Positions 27,477 through 37,244 of a stretch of DNA of 41,018 nt are shown here, in pieces. Position 1 is the stretch's first letter. The number at the start of each line of letters is the position of its first letter. This DNA comes from Muribaculaceae bacterium (GTDB lineage: Bacteria; Bacteroidota; Bacteroidia; Bacteroidales; Muribaculaceae): NCBI GenBank assembly GCA_029061225.1, contig JAIDSM010000281.1:21505-62522 (forward strand). Reading direction: 5' to 3'. Below the pieces are notes generated by a model, which searched no databases, was not told the origin of the DNA, and worked only from the letters and a program-made list of their open reading frames with translations. The translations under genes were made by a program, and so were the position numbers.

Positions 27477-27503
27477 GGCTGACATGCATCACGCATATCA
27501 GCC
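27477..27503. other. Hairpin in the non-coding region
   Basis: GGCTGACATGC and GCATATCAGCC form an 11-position stem with one mismatch and a 5-nt loop (ATCAC). No T-run follows on either strand. It would be part of any RNA made from this region. Confidence 0.6.
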
Positions 27504-27731
27504 CACAACCACTACCTAATAACTAAACCTATAATCAATCTTTACTAATGTGTGTCTTTTTCATATTGCCTGTTCACAATCTTTGCAGATAATAAGTTCA
27601 TTTGTAAGATAGTGGCAGAGCGTACATAAACCTACCTATTATAAATCAAATTAACCTATTAATATATCAATCATTTGCTTTCTCGTTAAGGATCTGCAAT
27701 GTCTACGAATCTACCTCTCAGCATACATACG

Positions 27732-27772
27732 AAAAAAAGCGAGGTGGTGCCCTTGATGGACTTAAGCCTCGC
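27732..27772 (-). terminator. Rho-independent terminator of the regulator gene
   Basis: On the minus strand GCGAGG and CCTCGC form the outer stem, with weaker pairing inside (GTCC with GGGC), followed by seven T. It lies about 195 bp after the stop codon of the hybrid two-component gene and would end its transcript. Confidence 0.65.
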
Positions 27773-27967
27773 CATAACTATGAAAATGCATGGGATGATT
27801 CATATGGATGACATTGTCAAGATTGGGTTAGCTTTACGGTTGCAAAATTACTAATAAATCCTCAACGCACCATATATCTATGTCAACAGTACATTTCTCA
27901 ATGATACATGCTCATTCAAATTTGAATCTTATGGATATAAATCTGTAAAGACTCCTGAAAAATCATT

Positions 27968-30900
27968 TCAAACGGATACATCAGGATCCGTGCCCGACAG
28001 ACATTTGGCCCTGTATTCAGAAGGAGAAAAGCCTGTATAACGCTTGAAATGAGATGAAAAATGAGGCTGCGACGTGAAGCCGATCTTATATGCCACCTGT
28101 GTCACCTCTATATCATGGCGCTTAAGCAATTCACATGCCCTCTTGAGGCGGATATTCCGGATATAGTCGCTCGGAGTCATACCTATAAGGTCTTTCATCT
28201 TTCTATGGAGATGCGCTCGGCTCACCCCGACTTCCGAGGCCAGACGCTCGACATTGAGTTCAGGATCGTCGATATGCGCGTTGATTTCCTTCATGATCCT
28301 GTCAAGAAGCACCTCGTCGTTGCCCTTCATCTCAGGAGCGTCGATCCTTCCTTCGGTCTCCTGTGCACCGGAGAATTTCCCCTTCATACGAAGGCGGTTT
28401 TCAATCAGCGTGTCCACAAGCGCCTCAAGTTCGTCAGTGTTAAAGGGTTTTCCGAGATATGCGTCAGCACCCTTGTCCCAGCCGGCCATACGGTCGGCCA
28501 CCGCCGTCTTGGAACTGAGAAGCACCACAGGGATATGATTGGTCTCGGCATTTGACTTGAGGCGCCTCAGAAGCGTCAAGCCGTCCATACCTGGCATCAC
28601 CACATCACTCACTACTATATCCGGACACCAGTCAGCGATCACCTTCAAAGCCGCAGTGCCGTCGGAAGCTTCCTTCACCTTATAATACTTGCCTAAAAGA
28701 CCCGCTACGTATCCGCGCAGCTCCGCATCATCATCGACGATTAGGATCTTACGGCCTGCCGTCAAAGGTGTAGCCTTTGACGGCAGGTCCCCTGCAGGGG
28801 ACGCGCCCGACAGCATAAGATGCTGTCCGCCCGAGACTTCCTCGACCTCACTCTCAAACAGCTCGCCTTCAGCGTACCGACGCTCATCCAACGGAATCAG
28901 GACAGTAAAGACGCTACCCTTCACGTCATCCTCGCGATTCACAGCCGAGATGGATCCATGATGAAGCTCCACAAGCCGTCGGCACAGATCAAGACCGATA
29001 CCGAATCCCATAGTGGCCGGCGTATGGCTTTCTCGATCGCGATAGAAAGGCTCGAACAATCGCGCCATGGCCTTCGCATCGAGTCCGATTCCAGTGTCGG
29101 TCACACTTACACGCATACACGCACCAAGCTTCTCGTCGTCGACAGCATCCACTGCCACATCAATTGCCCCCCCTTCAGGCGTATACTTGATCGCGTTAGA
29201 TATAAGGTTGACCATTATCTTGTCGAAATTATCACGGTCGAGCCATATCCTGCCGGGATCGCTTCCCTGAGTGAATGAGAGTTTCTGGTTTTTGTCTTCG
29301 GCCTGCTGACGGAAAAGCTCTACAAGCTCCCTGACAAATGACACTACATCTGTCTTCCTACAGGAAAGACGCATCTTGCCCTTGTCGAGCTTTCGGATGT
29401 CAAGAAGCTGATTCATCAGGCTCATGACCCGCTGCACATTGCGGTGCATGACGTTTAACTTCGAATTGACATCAGGACCATGATCCTCTTTAAGTAGCGA
29501 TTCGAGAGGGCTGAGGATAAGGGTCATCGGAGAGCGGATATCATGAGAGACATCTGTGAAGAACTTGATCTTATCCTCGTTGATCTTCTCCATACGACGC
29601 TTTTTGACAAGCATATAGGTCACAACGATAAACGCCAGTATTAGAATAAGGTAGATAAACTTCGCAAGACCCGACCAATACCATGGGAGAGATACATGCA
29701 GTCGAATGGCGGTCACAGGAGACTCCACATTGTTTTCCACCGCACATATCTCGAGGTCGTATTTTCCCGGATCAAGATGCGGAAGATACAGCATGTTGAC
29801 ACCCGGAGCGGTCACGATCCAATCGTCGTTTCTGTCAAGACGCCATTTATAGCGTATATTGGACGCATCGCGGAAATCCATAGTAGACAGACGCAAGGTC
29901 AAAGCATTGTCCTTATAAGGAAGATGAAGTGCCTCCGGACTCATCGGGCTACCTGAAATCATAACGTGGCAACCGTTCTTCATATTCGGTAGAAGACGCT
30001 GGCCATTAAGATACATAGCCGACACCTTGACCTCCCGGTCAAAGCCCGGAGCCGGCACGGAATCAGGCATGAAAGCCGTGATGCCAAGGTCACTTCCGAG
30101 ATAAATGCCTTTTCTCGAGGGGGAATACCTTACCTGATTGAAAGTAGTCTCTACAAGGCCGTTGCCGCCATAATAGGAAAGTATCTTTGAGTTGTCGGGA
30201 GTAAGATACGACAGACCGTGCATCGTACCAATCCATTTCCCTCCGTTATGATCGCGCGATATACTTCGTATGTCATTATCGCTCAAGCCATCGGCTGTAG
30301 TATACTTCTTCACGATACCCTTAACAGGATCAAGATGTATAAGGCCGTGGCTGGTACCCACCCATACGGAATTGTCGGTGAGACACGGGACAATTGCCGA
30401 AGTGACCCCCTTAAGAAAAGGTTGCTGGTCGATTTCCAGCAAGCTGTCGGCCTTAAGGTCGTAGCAGGCTATACCGCTGTAAAGTCCAATCCAGACCTTT
30501 CCGTCGGAAGTGTGATTGAGGCATGTGATATAGGGATTAGTCAGACGTCCGCTGTCCGGATCGTAAGGAATCCAGTCCTGAGCGCCGCTCCTCAAGTTGT
30601 ATCGAAGCAGACCGAGACCGTTAACACCAATAAAAAGTTCGCCTTCCTTGCCGGGAGTCGTTACGATCGAGGTATATTTACCCGGAACATCAAGAATTTT
30701 CCTGACCGCTCCGGAAGGAAGCGACAATTCCCATATGCCGTCGTCAGCGACACTGACAAGGGCCTTATCGCCTTCAATCAATTCTATATGTGTAATGGAA
30801 TTAGCACCGGGTATCGAGGTAGACATGAGAAGCCGTCCTCCTTGTCCGAACAGAACCAAACGCCCCTTGTCAAGGGCTACAAGAGAATTTCCATTCCATT

Positions 30901-31960
30901 CATTCAACGCGCCAAGGCCACCGCCGAAATCAGGAAATGAGTCTGACAGCTTTCTGTAGCGAAAAGGAATATGGCGGCCGGGAAACAGGACAATACCTTT
31001 ATAATCGCATCCCAACCAAAGGTCACCGTCGGGAGTGCTATATGCGGCTCCAATCTTGGCATTGTCGATGTTCAGGAATGCGCAGTATAGATCTTCATAC
31101 TTGCTGACCTTATCGGATTTCGCGGTCACCTCCCATAGTCCCTGACCTGAAGTGGCGACATACACACGCCCACCTACTGAATTGGAAATATTCGTAATGG
31201 ACAGCGTCTGATCGACAGAAAGTCTGGAGAACTCACCCGAACGGCTATCCACACGATATATATTGTTTAGGGTACTAACAAGCACATTGTCATCTTCCTC
31301 AAGAGCGAGAGTACGGATATATGAACCATCGGTGACCTTTTGCGAAGTAATCCTACCGTTGGAGGCCATGCAGTATACTGTGCCGTCATGCGAACCGAGA
31401 TAAATCTTTCCGTTGCGGCAACATGCGATGGAATTGAAATCCTTGGCAGCCGGGCCGGCAGGATACATCACCGCCACAGGAGCGTCGGAAGTCTCGTCGA
31501 CAACATAAAGACCGACTCCGGACACCACGAAAGTCAAAGTACCGTCATGCTGCTCCCCCATCGCGATCACATATCCGAAAAACTCCTGATTGTTGGGAAG
31601 CCTGACTACCCCAAAGGTGTCGCTATCCGGATAATAAAGGTTAAGGCCATTGGCCGTAGCTACCCAAACCCTGCCCTTCGAATCGCACATGACACCCAGA
31701 ACCCTGGTGTCGGACAGAGAACCCTCCACAGCGTCGTCGTGCCGGTAAATGTCATAGCTGTTGCCGTCAAAACGGAAAAGTCCGCGATTGGATGCTATCC
31801 AGATATATCCGTCCTTATCCTGACAGAAGCCGGTGTAGTCTCCGGCCATCACGACGGGATCGCTGAAAAGACGGCCCGTGCGTGTAAAACCGCCTCCGAA
31901 CGATGGAAACGTCGCCCAAAGCGATAAAAATATAATGAGTGACAGTAATATACGTCGCAT
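27968..31960 (-). CDS. Hybrid two-component system sensor/regulator (HTCS) of the xylan locus
   Basis: A 1330-residue one-protein two-component system. A signal peptide or first membrane segment is followed by a periplasmic two-propeller sensor with Reg_prop repeats (about 25-690) and a Y_Y_Y domain (about 690-755). A transmembrane helix lies near 763-785. Then come a HisKA domain with phosphoacceptor His806 in VSHDIRSP, an HATPase domain (NLISNAIKYT, GFGIGLDLCRRLV), a receiver domain with Asp1119 in VVSDVVMPG, and an AraC-type DNA-binding domain at the C-terminus (GFTSQPHFSSHFKRYTGFSPSEYR). Such proteins bind oligosaccharide in the periplasm and activate the neighbouring PUL. It lies divergent from the GH115 gene and upstream of the xus train. 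The start MRRILLSLIIFLSLW is well placed 55 nt after a candidate start site. Confidence 0.96.
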   Translation of the reverse strand: MRRILLSLIIFLSLWATFPSFGGGFTRTGRLFSDPVVMAGDYTGFCQDKDGYIWIASNRGLFRFDGNSYDIYRHDDAVEGSLSDTRVLGVMCDSKGRVWVATANGLNLYYPDSDTFGVVRLPNNQEFFGYVIAMGEQHDGTLTFVVSGVGLYVVDETSDAPVAVMYPAGPAAKDFNSIACCRNGKIYLGSHDGTVYCMASNGRITSQKVTDGSYIRTLALEEDDNVLVSTLNNIYRVDSRSGEFSRLSVDQTLSITNISNSVGGRVYVATSGQGLWEVTAKSDKVSKYEDLYCAFLNIDNAKIGAAYSTPDGDLWLGCDYKGIVLFPGRHIPFRYRKLSDSFPDFGGGLGALNEWNGNSLVALDKGRLVLFGQGGRLLMSTSIPGANSITHIELIEGDKALVSVADDGIWELSLPSGAVRKILDVPGKYTSIVTTPGKEGELFIGVNGLGLLRYNLRSGAQDWIPYDPDSGRLTNPYITCLNHTSDGKVWIGLYSGIACYDLKADSLLEIDQQPFLKGVTSAIVPCLTDNSVWVGTSHGLIHLDPVKGIVKKYTTADGLSDNDIRSISRDHNGGKWIGTMHGLSYLTPDNSKILSYYGGNGLVETTFNQVRYSPSRKGIYLGSDLGITAFMPDSVPAPGFDREVKVSAMYLNGQRLLPNMKNGCHVMISGSPMSPEALHLPYKDNALTLRLSTMDFRDASNIRYKWRLDRNDDWIVTAPGVNMLYLPHLDPGKYDLEICAVENNVESPVTAIRLHVSLPWYWSGLAKFIYLILILAFIVVTYMLVKKRRMEKINEDKIKFFTDVSHDIRSPMTLILSPLESLLKEDHGPDVNSKLNVMHRNVQRVMSLMNQLLDIRKLDKGKMRLSCRKTDVVSFVRELVELFRQQAEDKNQKLSFTQGSDPGRIWLDRDNFDKIMVNLISNAIKYTPEGGAIDVAVDAVDDEKLGACMRVSVTDTGIGLDAKAMARLFEPFYRDRESHTPATMGFGIGLDLCRRLVELHHGSISAVNREDDVKGSVFTVLIPLDERRYAEGELFESEVEEVSGGQHLMLSGASPAGDLPSKATPLTAGRKILIVDDDAELRGYVAGLLGKYYKVKEASDGTAALKVIADWCPDIVVSDVVMPGMDGLTLLRRLKSNAETNHIPVVLLSSKTAVADRMAGWDKGADAYLGKPFNTDELEALVDTLIENRLRMKGKFSGAQETEGRIDAPEMKGNDEVLLDRIMKEINAHIDDPELNVERLASEVGVSRAHLHRKMKDLIGMTPSDYIRNIRLKRACELLKRHDIEVTQVAYKIGFTSQPHFSSHFKRYTGFSPSEYRAKCLSGTDPDVSV

Positions 31961-32022
31961 GCAGATATCTTACAGTTCTTTTGATCTAAGGTTAAAAACT
32001 CATGATGTAGGTTATCAATTGG

Positions 32023-32030
32023 CAAATATA
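32023..32030 (-). promoter_or_regulatory. Candidate -7 element (TATATTTG) for the regulator gene
   Basis: On the minus strand TATATTTG matches TAnnTTTG. It would start transcription about 55 nt before the ATG at 31960. A TTTG at 32058-32061 is too far away (27 bp) to be a standard -33 element. Confidence 0.45.
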
Positions 32031-32150
32031 CAAAAAAAACGGGAAACACACACAATCCAAAGTCAAATCTTTTTTACAAATTCTAATCTTTTGGAGACAA
32101 AAGCAAAAATGAAAATTACAAATCGCGCATTACAATCCGATTTATTTTTG

Positions 32151-32158
32151 TAATTTTG
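32151..32158 (+). promoter_or_regulatory. Candidate -7 element (TAATTTTG) for the GH115 gene
   Basis: TAATTTTG fits the consensus TAnnTTTG on the plus strand, giving a 5' leader of about 70 nt before the ATG at 32236. No clear -33 element is seen. With the element at 32023-32030 it forms a divergent promoter region of 275 bp. Confidence 0.45.
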
Positions 32159-32235
32159 CAGAAGCAATACAGGGATAGAAATGACTTTATTGCGCTAACC
32201 CATGACACAAAAAAATAACAGATCATAATACCATC

Positions 32236-34800
32236 ATGAAAATAAAAACACTGATCAAACGATTATCAATCGTCTCAACATTCTTTCTGGCAATACAGTC
32301 TGCATCGGCCCTTGACAATCCGGGCATAACATCAGACAGTCCTGCCGCCGGCTACTTCCCTCTGATAGAAGAATCCAATCCAACGGCCATCCTCTCCGAT
32401 TCCGAAGACCTCAAGGGAATCAGCATAGCTGTCAACAACCTGTCGATAGATTTCGGAAAGATCTGTGGCACAGAAGCATCCATATTGACATCAAAAGAAA
32501 AGGGACTTCCGAAGCGACTTATAGTAGCCGCTTCCATAAAAAGCCCGCTCATCAAGGAACTCTTCAAAAATAAAAAGCTAAACGAGGCCGACTTGAAGGG
32601 GAAATACGAGAAATACTTAATGACCACAGTAAGCAATCCTTATCCCGGAGTAGATGAGGCTCTGGTAATAGCCGGAAGCGACAGGAGAGGGACCATCTAC
32701 GGCATCTACGAGCTATCAGAACAGATAGGAGTCTCGCCCTGGTATGACTGGGCGGACGTAGCGCCGGCAAAACATAAGAACCTTTATCTCGCACCCGGAC
32801 TATATACTGCAGGAGAGCCGGCAGTGAAATACAGAGGTATATTCCTTAACGACGAGGCCCCCTGCCTCACCGGATGGGTGAAGAACACCTACGGCACCAA
32901 CTACGGCGACCACAGATTTTATGCCCGCGTGTTTGAACTTCTGCTCCGACTCAGAGGCAACTTCATGTGGCCAGCCATGTGGTCTTGGGCGTTCTACGCA
33001 GATGATCCGGAAAATATGAAGACCGCCGACGAGATGGGAATAATAATGGGCACCTCACATCATGAGCCAATGGCGCGCAACCATCAGGAATGGGCACGTA
33101 AGCGCAAAGAGAACGGAACATGGAACTATGCCACAAATCAGGAGACCATAGACCGTTTCTTCACTGAAGGGATACAGCGTATGAAAGACACAGAAGACAT
33201 AGTGACGATAGGCATGCGCGGCGACGGCGACGAGGCCATGAGCGCGGAGGCGGATGTGGCACTTCTTAAAAAAGTAATAGACAACCAGCGTAAGATCATA
33301 GCAAAGGAAACCGGAAAGAAAGCAAAGGAGACCCCTCAGGTATGGGCCTTATATAAAGAGGTGCTTGACTATTACGACGCCGGACTTCGTGCACCTGACG
33401 ACGTCATATATCTTCTCTGCGACGACAACTGGGGCAACGTAAGACGACTGCCCAACGCAGAAGAACGAAAGCATCCGGGAGGTTGGGGAATGTACTACCA
33501 CGTTGACTATGTGGGGGCGCCGCGAAACAGCAAGCTCCTTAACTGCACTCCGATCCAGAACATGTGGGAACAGCTCGAGCTCACCTACGACTATGGAGTG
33601 GACAAGCTGTGGATCCTCAACGTAGGCGACCTCAAACCTATGGAATATCCAATCACACTTTTCCTTGACATGGCATGGAATCCCAAGCAGTTTACCTCCG
33701 GCAATCTGCTCGGCCATACACTGCGCTTCTTCGAGCAGCAGCTCGGACCCGACCAGGCCAAGGAAGCCACGAGAATATTCAATATTCTCTGCAAATACAA
33801 CGGACGTGTCACACCCGAGATGCTCGACCGCAATACATACAACCTGCACTCAGGGGAATGGAAACAGGTGGCCGACGACTATATGCGTCTTGAGGCCGAG
33901 GCATTGCGTCAATTCCTCACATTGCCGGAAGAAAACCGGGACGCATACAACGAACTCCTACTTTTCCCGCTGCAGCTGATGAGCAACCTTTACCAGATGT
34001 ATTACGCTCAGGCGATGAACCATGACGCTTACGCCAAAGGACTGCCGGAGGCAAATTACCGGGCCGAGGAAGTAAAACGCTGCTTCGACCGCGACGCGGA
34101 ACTTATGAACTTCTACAACAAAGATATAGCCGGAGGCAAATGGGACGGCATGATGACACAGAAGCATATCGGCTATACAAGCTGGAACGATGCTTTCCCG
34201 GCCGATACATTGCCGGAAACATTCACACTCTACACTCAGGACGCCACTGCCGGAGGCTATGTGTTCGCGCCGGCTGAAGGAGCTATTGTAATGGAAGCGG
34301 AGCATTTCAACACGACAACGGATGCAAACAGTGGAGCTAAATGGGAAGTTCTCCCCTACATGGGTCGGACTCTAAGCGGAGTTGCAGTACGTCCTTACAC
34401 TGAAAATCCGGCCGGAGCATCTTTGAAATATGCCGTCACTATTCCGGAGGCAACCGACAGCGTCATCGTACATGTAATCACCAAATCGACACTCGCTTTC
34501 GACCGTAAAGATGGACACAGATATACCGTAGGTTTGGATGGAGCTGAGCCGGTGGTAGTCAATTTCAACTCCAACCTCAACGAGGAACCACAGAACATCT
34601 ATTCTGTCTTCTATCCCACAGTAGCGAGGAGAGTAGTAGAGAAAAGCGTCCAGCTAAAAACAGGAAAGACAGGGGAGACTTTCCTGGAGATACAGCCTCT
34701 TGATCCGGGGATTGTATTCGAGAAAATCGTAATCGATCTGGGCGGTTATTCCCCGTCATATCTTTTTGGAGATGAGAGCGAAGTCAGAAGAAAGAAATAA
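32236..34800 (+). CDS. GH115 xylan alpha-1,2-glucuronidase
   Basis: An 854-residue secreted enzyme with signal peptide MKIKTLIKRLSIVSTFFLAIQSASA. It has the GH115 layout: N-terminal alpha/beta domain (about 35-190), TIM barrel (about 190-500, with VKYRGIFLNDEAPCLTGWV, RLRGNFMWPAMWSWAF and GTSHHEPMARN), a helical domain, and a C-terminal beta-sandwich from about 675 (VMEAEHF). The length is normal for the family. GH115 enzymes remove (4-O-methyl-)glucuronic acid from internal xylose units, so the locus targets glucuronoxylan. It is transcribed divergently from the regulator and is followed after 95 bp by the GH105-DUF2264 gene. Confidence 0.95.
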   Translation: MKIKTLIKRLSIVSTFFLAIQSASALDNPGITSDSPAAGYFPLIEESNPTAILSDSEDLKGISIAVNNLSIDFGKICGTEASILTSKEKGLPKRLIVAASIKSPLIKELFKNKKLNEADLKGKYEKYLMTTVSNPYPGVDEALVIAGSDRRGTIYGIYELSEQIGVSPWYDWADVAPAKHKNLYLAPGLYTAGEPAVKYRGIFLNDEAPCLTGWVKNTYGTNYGDHRFYARVFELLLRLRGNFMWPAMWSWAFYADDPENMKTADEMGIIMGTSHHEPMARNHQEWARKRKENGTWNYATNQETIDRFFTEGIQRMKDTEDIVTIGMRGDGDEAMSAEADVALLKKVIDNQRKIIAKETGKKAKETPQVWALYKEVLDYYDAGLRAPDDVIYLLCDDNWGNVRRLPNAEERKHPGGWGMYYHVDYVGAPRNSKLLNCTPIQNMWEQLELTYDYGVDKLWILNVGDLKPMEYPITLFLDMAWNPKQFTSGNLLGHTLRFFEQQLGPDQAKEATRIFNILCKYNGRVTPEMLDRNTYNLHSGEWKQVADDYMRLEAEALRQFLTLPEENRDAYNELLLFPLQLMSNLYQMYYAQAMNHDAYAKGLPEANYRAEEVKRCFDRDAELMNFYNKDIAGGKWDGMMTQKHIGYTSWNDAFPADTLPETFTLYTQDATAGGYVFAPAEGAIVMEAEHFNTTTDANSGAKWEVLPYMGRTLSGVAVRPYTENPAGASLKYAVTIPEATDSVIVHVITKSTLAFDRKDGHRYTVGLDGAEPVVVNFNSNLNEEPQNIYSVFYPTVARRVVEKSVQLKTGKTGETFLEIQPLDPGIVFEKIVIDLGGYSPSYLFGDESEVRRKK

Positions 34801-34852
34801 CGGAGATAGAAGTGGGGATGAATTTTATCTTGGTGGTTTTGGGAAAAATTAT

Positions 34853-34860
34853 TAACTTTG
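34853..34860 (+). promoter_or_regulatory. Candidate -7 element (TAACTTTG) for the GH105-DUF2264 gene
   Basis: TAACTTTG matches TAnnTTTG, with an imperfect TTGG 19 bp upstream at 34830-34833. Transcription would start about 30 nt before the ATG at 34896. This supports the downstream start over the in-frame ATG at 34812. Confidence 0.5.
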
Positions 34861-34895
34861 CGAAAACATTTGTTTTCTCCAACTACCTTAAGATC

Positions 34896-37217
34896 ATGAA
34901 CCGTATCAGACTCACCGTCGTCCTCCTGCTTCTCGCAGCCGTTTTCTCTCCCTCCTTTGCCTCCGACAAGACCACAAAGGAAGCTCAGAAAGTAAGGGAT
35001 ATCATAACCAAGGTCAACAACAAATGGCAGAAGGAGCATCCGGCCCAGGCCACTCCATTCTGGCACGTTGCCGCTTACCATACGGGCAACATGGAGGCCT
35101 ATAAGCTAACCGGAAATCCGGACTGGCTGAAGTATTCAGAAGACTGGGCCGAACACAACGAATGGAAAGGAGCAAAAGGCAACGACCGCAGCAAGTGGAA
35201 ATACGCAAACTACGGCGAGTCGCCTGACCATGTGCTTTTCGGAGACTGGCAGATATGCTTCCAGACATACGCTGACCTGTATAACCTGCTTCCAGACGAC
35301 AGACGCATAAGACGAGCCAAGGAAGTAATGGAACATCAGATGTCGACGCCTCAGAACGATTACTGGTGGTGGGCCGACGGACTCTATATGGTCATGCCGG
35401 TGATGACCAAGATGTATAACATCACAGGCAATCAAAAATATCTTGACAAACTTTACGACTATTTCCTCTATGCCGACAGTATAATGTATGACAACGACGA
35501 GCATCTCTACTACAGGGACGCCAAATATGTCTATCCCAAGCATGAAAGCGCCAACGGCAAGAAAGATTTCTGGGCGCGCGGTGACGGATGGGTGCTCGCA
35601 GGGCTCGCGAAAGTGCTAAAAGACCTTCCTAAAGACTATAAGCACCGCGATATCTTCGAGAGACGCTACCATGAGCTCGCGGACGCAGTCGTATCCTCCC
35701 AGCAACCCGGAGGATACTGGAGCCGCTCCATGCTCGATGAGGCCCATGCTCCCGGTCCGGAGACAAGCGGAACGGCTTTCTTCACCTACGGTCTGCTATG
35801 GGGAATCAACAACGGACTTCTTACCGACCAGAAATATCTCGATGCGGCTTTGAAAGGATGGAAGTATCTAAGCGAGACCGCACTGCAGAAAGACGGACGC
35901 GTAGGGTACGTACAGCCAATCGGTGAAAAGGCCATCCCCGGACAAGTGGTAGACAAGAACTCCACTTCCGACTTCGGCACGGGAGCATTCCTATTGGCAG
36001 CCTGCGAATACGCCAAACATCTTGAGAAAGACAGCAATCCGGACCGTAAATACTGGACCGACCTCGCATATCAGATAGCATATCCTGTGCTCAGCAAAAT
36101 GGCTGACGGCAAACTGCAGGAGGACATGATAGTGGAAGTAAGCCCCAACTGGGACGGAAGAAACAAGAAAGTGACCTACATGGAGACATTCGGAAGGCTT
36201 ATGGCCGGAATCGCTCCATGGCTTGCACTCCCGGACGATGACACAGAGGAAGGGAAAATGAGGAAGGAACTACGCGAAATGGCATTGAAGAGCTATGCAA
36301 ACGCGGTGGATCCCAACTCACCCGACTGTCTGCTCTGGCAAGGGGAAGGACAGATAATGGTAGACGCCGCATACATAGCGGAGAGCTTCATACGCGCCTA
36401 CGATGCGCTCTGGAAGCCCTTGGATGAGAAGACTAAGGAGAGATATCTTGAAAACTTCAAAAACATACGCAAGATAGACCCACCCTACACCAACTGGCTT
36501 CTTTTCTCATCCATCCTTGAAAGCTTCATGGCCAAGGCAGGAGGAGACCATGACGACTATCGCGTGAACTCTGCCATCAGGAAGATGGAGGAATGGTATG
36601 CCGGAGACGGATGGTATGCTGATGGCCCGGACTTCGCCTACGACTACTACAGCAGCTATGTGTTCCATCCCATGTATCTCGAGACTCTCCAGAACATGAA
36701 GGACGCCAACAGACACACCCGTATCCACTATCCGAAATATTACGACAGGGCTTTGAAACGCGCCCAGAAATACAGCATCGTTCTTGAAAGGATGGTGTCG
36801 CCGGAAGGAACATTCCCAGTTTTCGGGCGGTCAATACCTTACAGGATGGCGACAATGCAGCCGCTCGCACTCATGGCTTGGTATGAGAAACTGCCGGCAG
36901 GACTCACAGACGGACAGGTTCGCAACGCGCTCACCTCAGTAATGCACTCGATGTTTGACGGCAAGGAGAACTTTAATGAAGGAGGATACCTCACGATAGG
37001 ATTTGCTGGCAGGCAGCCGAACATAGCCGACTGGTATACCAACAACGGAAGCCTCTACATGACATCTCTCGCTTTCCTGCCACTCGGACTGCCGGCATCG
37101 CATCCGTTCTGGACAGACGCGCCTCTTCCGACAACCAACCAGAAGGCATGGGGAGGCAAACCGTTCCCCAAAGACCACCGCTGGGATGACGGACCGGCTA
37201 CCAGAGACCTATATTAA
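34896..37217 (+). CDS. Two-domain fusion: GH105 unsaturated uronyl hydrolase plus DUF2264 (GH154-like)
   Basis: A 773-residue protein counted from MNRIRLTVVLLLLAAVFSPSFA, a type I signal peptide; an in-frame ATG at 34812 lies before the probable promoter. Residues about 23-377 form an alpha/alpha-barrel of the GH105 (YteR) type, with WWWADGLYMVMPVM, DFWARGDGWVLAGL and PETSGTAFFTYGLLWG. Residues about 378-773 match the DUF2264 type (LWQGEGQIMVDAAY, NWLLFSSILESFMAKAG, GWYADGPDFAYDYY, GRSIPYRMATMQPLA), the fold that CAZy classes as GH154 beta-glucuronidase as I recall. GH105 usually acts on unsaturated uronates left by lyases, yet no lyase is seen here. With GH115 next to it, a role on glucuronic acid-bearing oligosaccharides is plausible but unproven. 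Confidence 0.9.
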   Translation: MNRIRLTVVLLLLAAVFSPSFASDKTTKEAQKVRDIITKVNNKWQKEHPAQATPFWHVAAYHTGNMEAYKLTGNPDWLKYSEDWAEHNEWKGAKGNDRSKWKYANYGESPDHVLFGDWQICFQTYADLYNLLPDDRRIRRAKEVMEHQMSTPQNDYWWWADGLYMVMPVMTKMYNITGNQKYLDKLYDYFLYADSIMYDNDEHLYYRDAKYVYPKHESANGKKDFWARGDGWVLAGLAKVLKDLPKDYKHRDIFERRYHELADAVVSSQQPGGYWSRSMLDEAHAPGPETSGTAFFTYGLLWGINNGLLTDQKYLDAALKGWKYLSETALQKDGRVGYVQPIGEKAIPGQVVDKNSTSDFGTGAFLLAACEYAKHLEKDSNPDRKYWTDLAYQIAYPVLSKMADGKLQEDMIVEVSPNWDGRNKKVTYMETFGRLMAGIAPWLALPDDDTEEGKMRKELREMALKSYANAVDPNSPDCLLWQGEGQIMVDAAYIAESFIRAYDALWKPLDEKTKERYLENFKNIRKIDPPYTNWLLFSSILESFMAKAGGDHDDYRVNSAIRKMEEWYAGDGWYADGPDFAYDYYSSYVFHPMYLETLQNMKDANRHTRIHYPKYYDRALKRAQKYSIVLERMVSPEGTFPVFGRSIPYRMATMQPLALMAWYEKLPAGLTDGQVRNALTSVMHSMFDGKENFNEGGYLTIGFAGRQPNIADWYTNNGSLYMTSLAFLPLGLPASHPFWTDAPLPTTNQKAWGGKPFPKDHRWDDGPATRDLY

Positions 37218-37244
37218 GTAAGTATTGAACAGTAAGTATTGAAC
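37217..37244. repeat. Two perfect 14-bp tandem repeats after the GH105-DUF2264 gene
   Basis: AGTAAGTATTGAAC occurs at 37217-37230 and 37231-37244, starting at the last base of the stop codon. Two degenerate units follow to about 37272. The rest of the gap to xylE is A-rich. Confidence 0.75.

Larger units (their letters stand above)
27132..27967. other. 836-bp non-coding region between regulator and xus operon
   Basis: No open frame of useful length is visible on either strand. The region holds a -7-type element near the GH43 start, a direct repeat, two terminator-like hairpins on the minus strand, several other inverted repeats (including the 12-bp palindrome CATCCATGGATG at 27428-27439) and an outer stem (27364-27369 with 27408-27413) that encloses one of the terminators. 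The stretch 27511-27550 resembles the A-rich leader often seen before susC genes, on the plus strand, but no gene follows it. Confidence 0.7.

Noticed and set aside
27425-27496. 23-residue minus-strand open frame in the non-coding region (MRDACQPQPFYRG...)
   Set aside because: It overlaps a strong hairpin, has no visible ribosome-binding context and no recognised relative; a chance frame is as likely.
27511-27595. Start of a lost susC gene on the plus strand (leader-like sequence with an ATG at 27548)
   Set aside because: The frame stops after 14 codons and no susC-like residues follow; only the leader resemblance remains.
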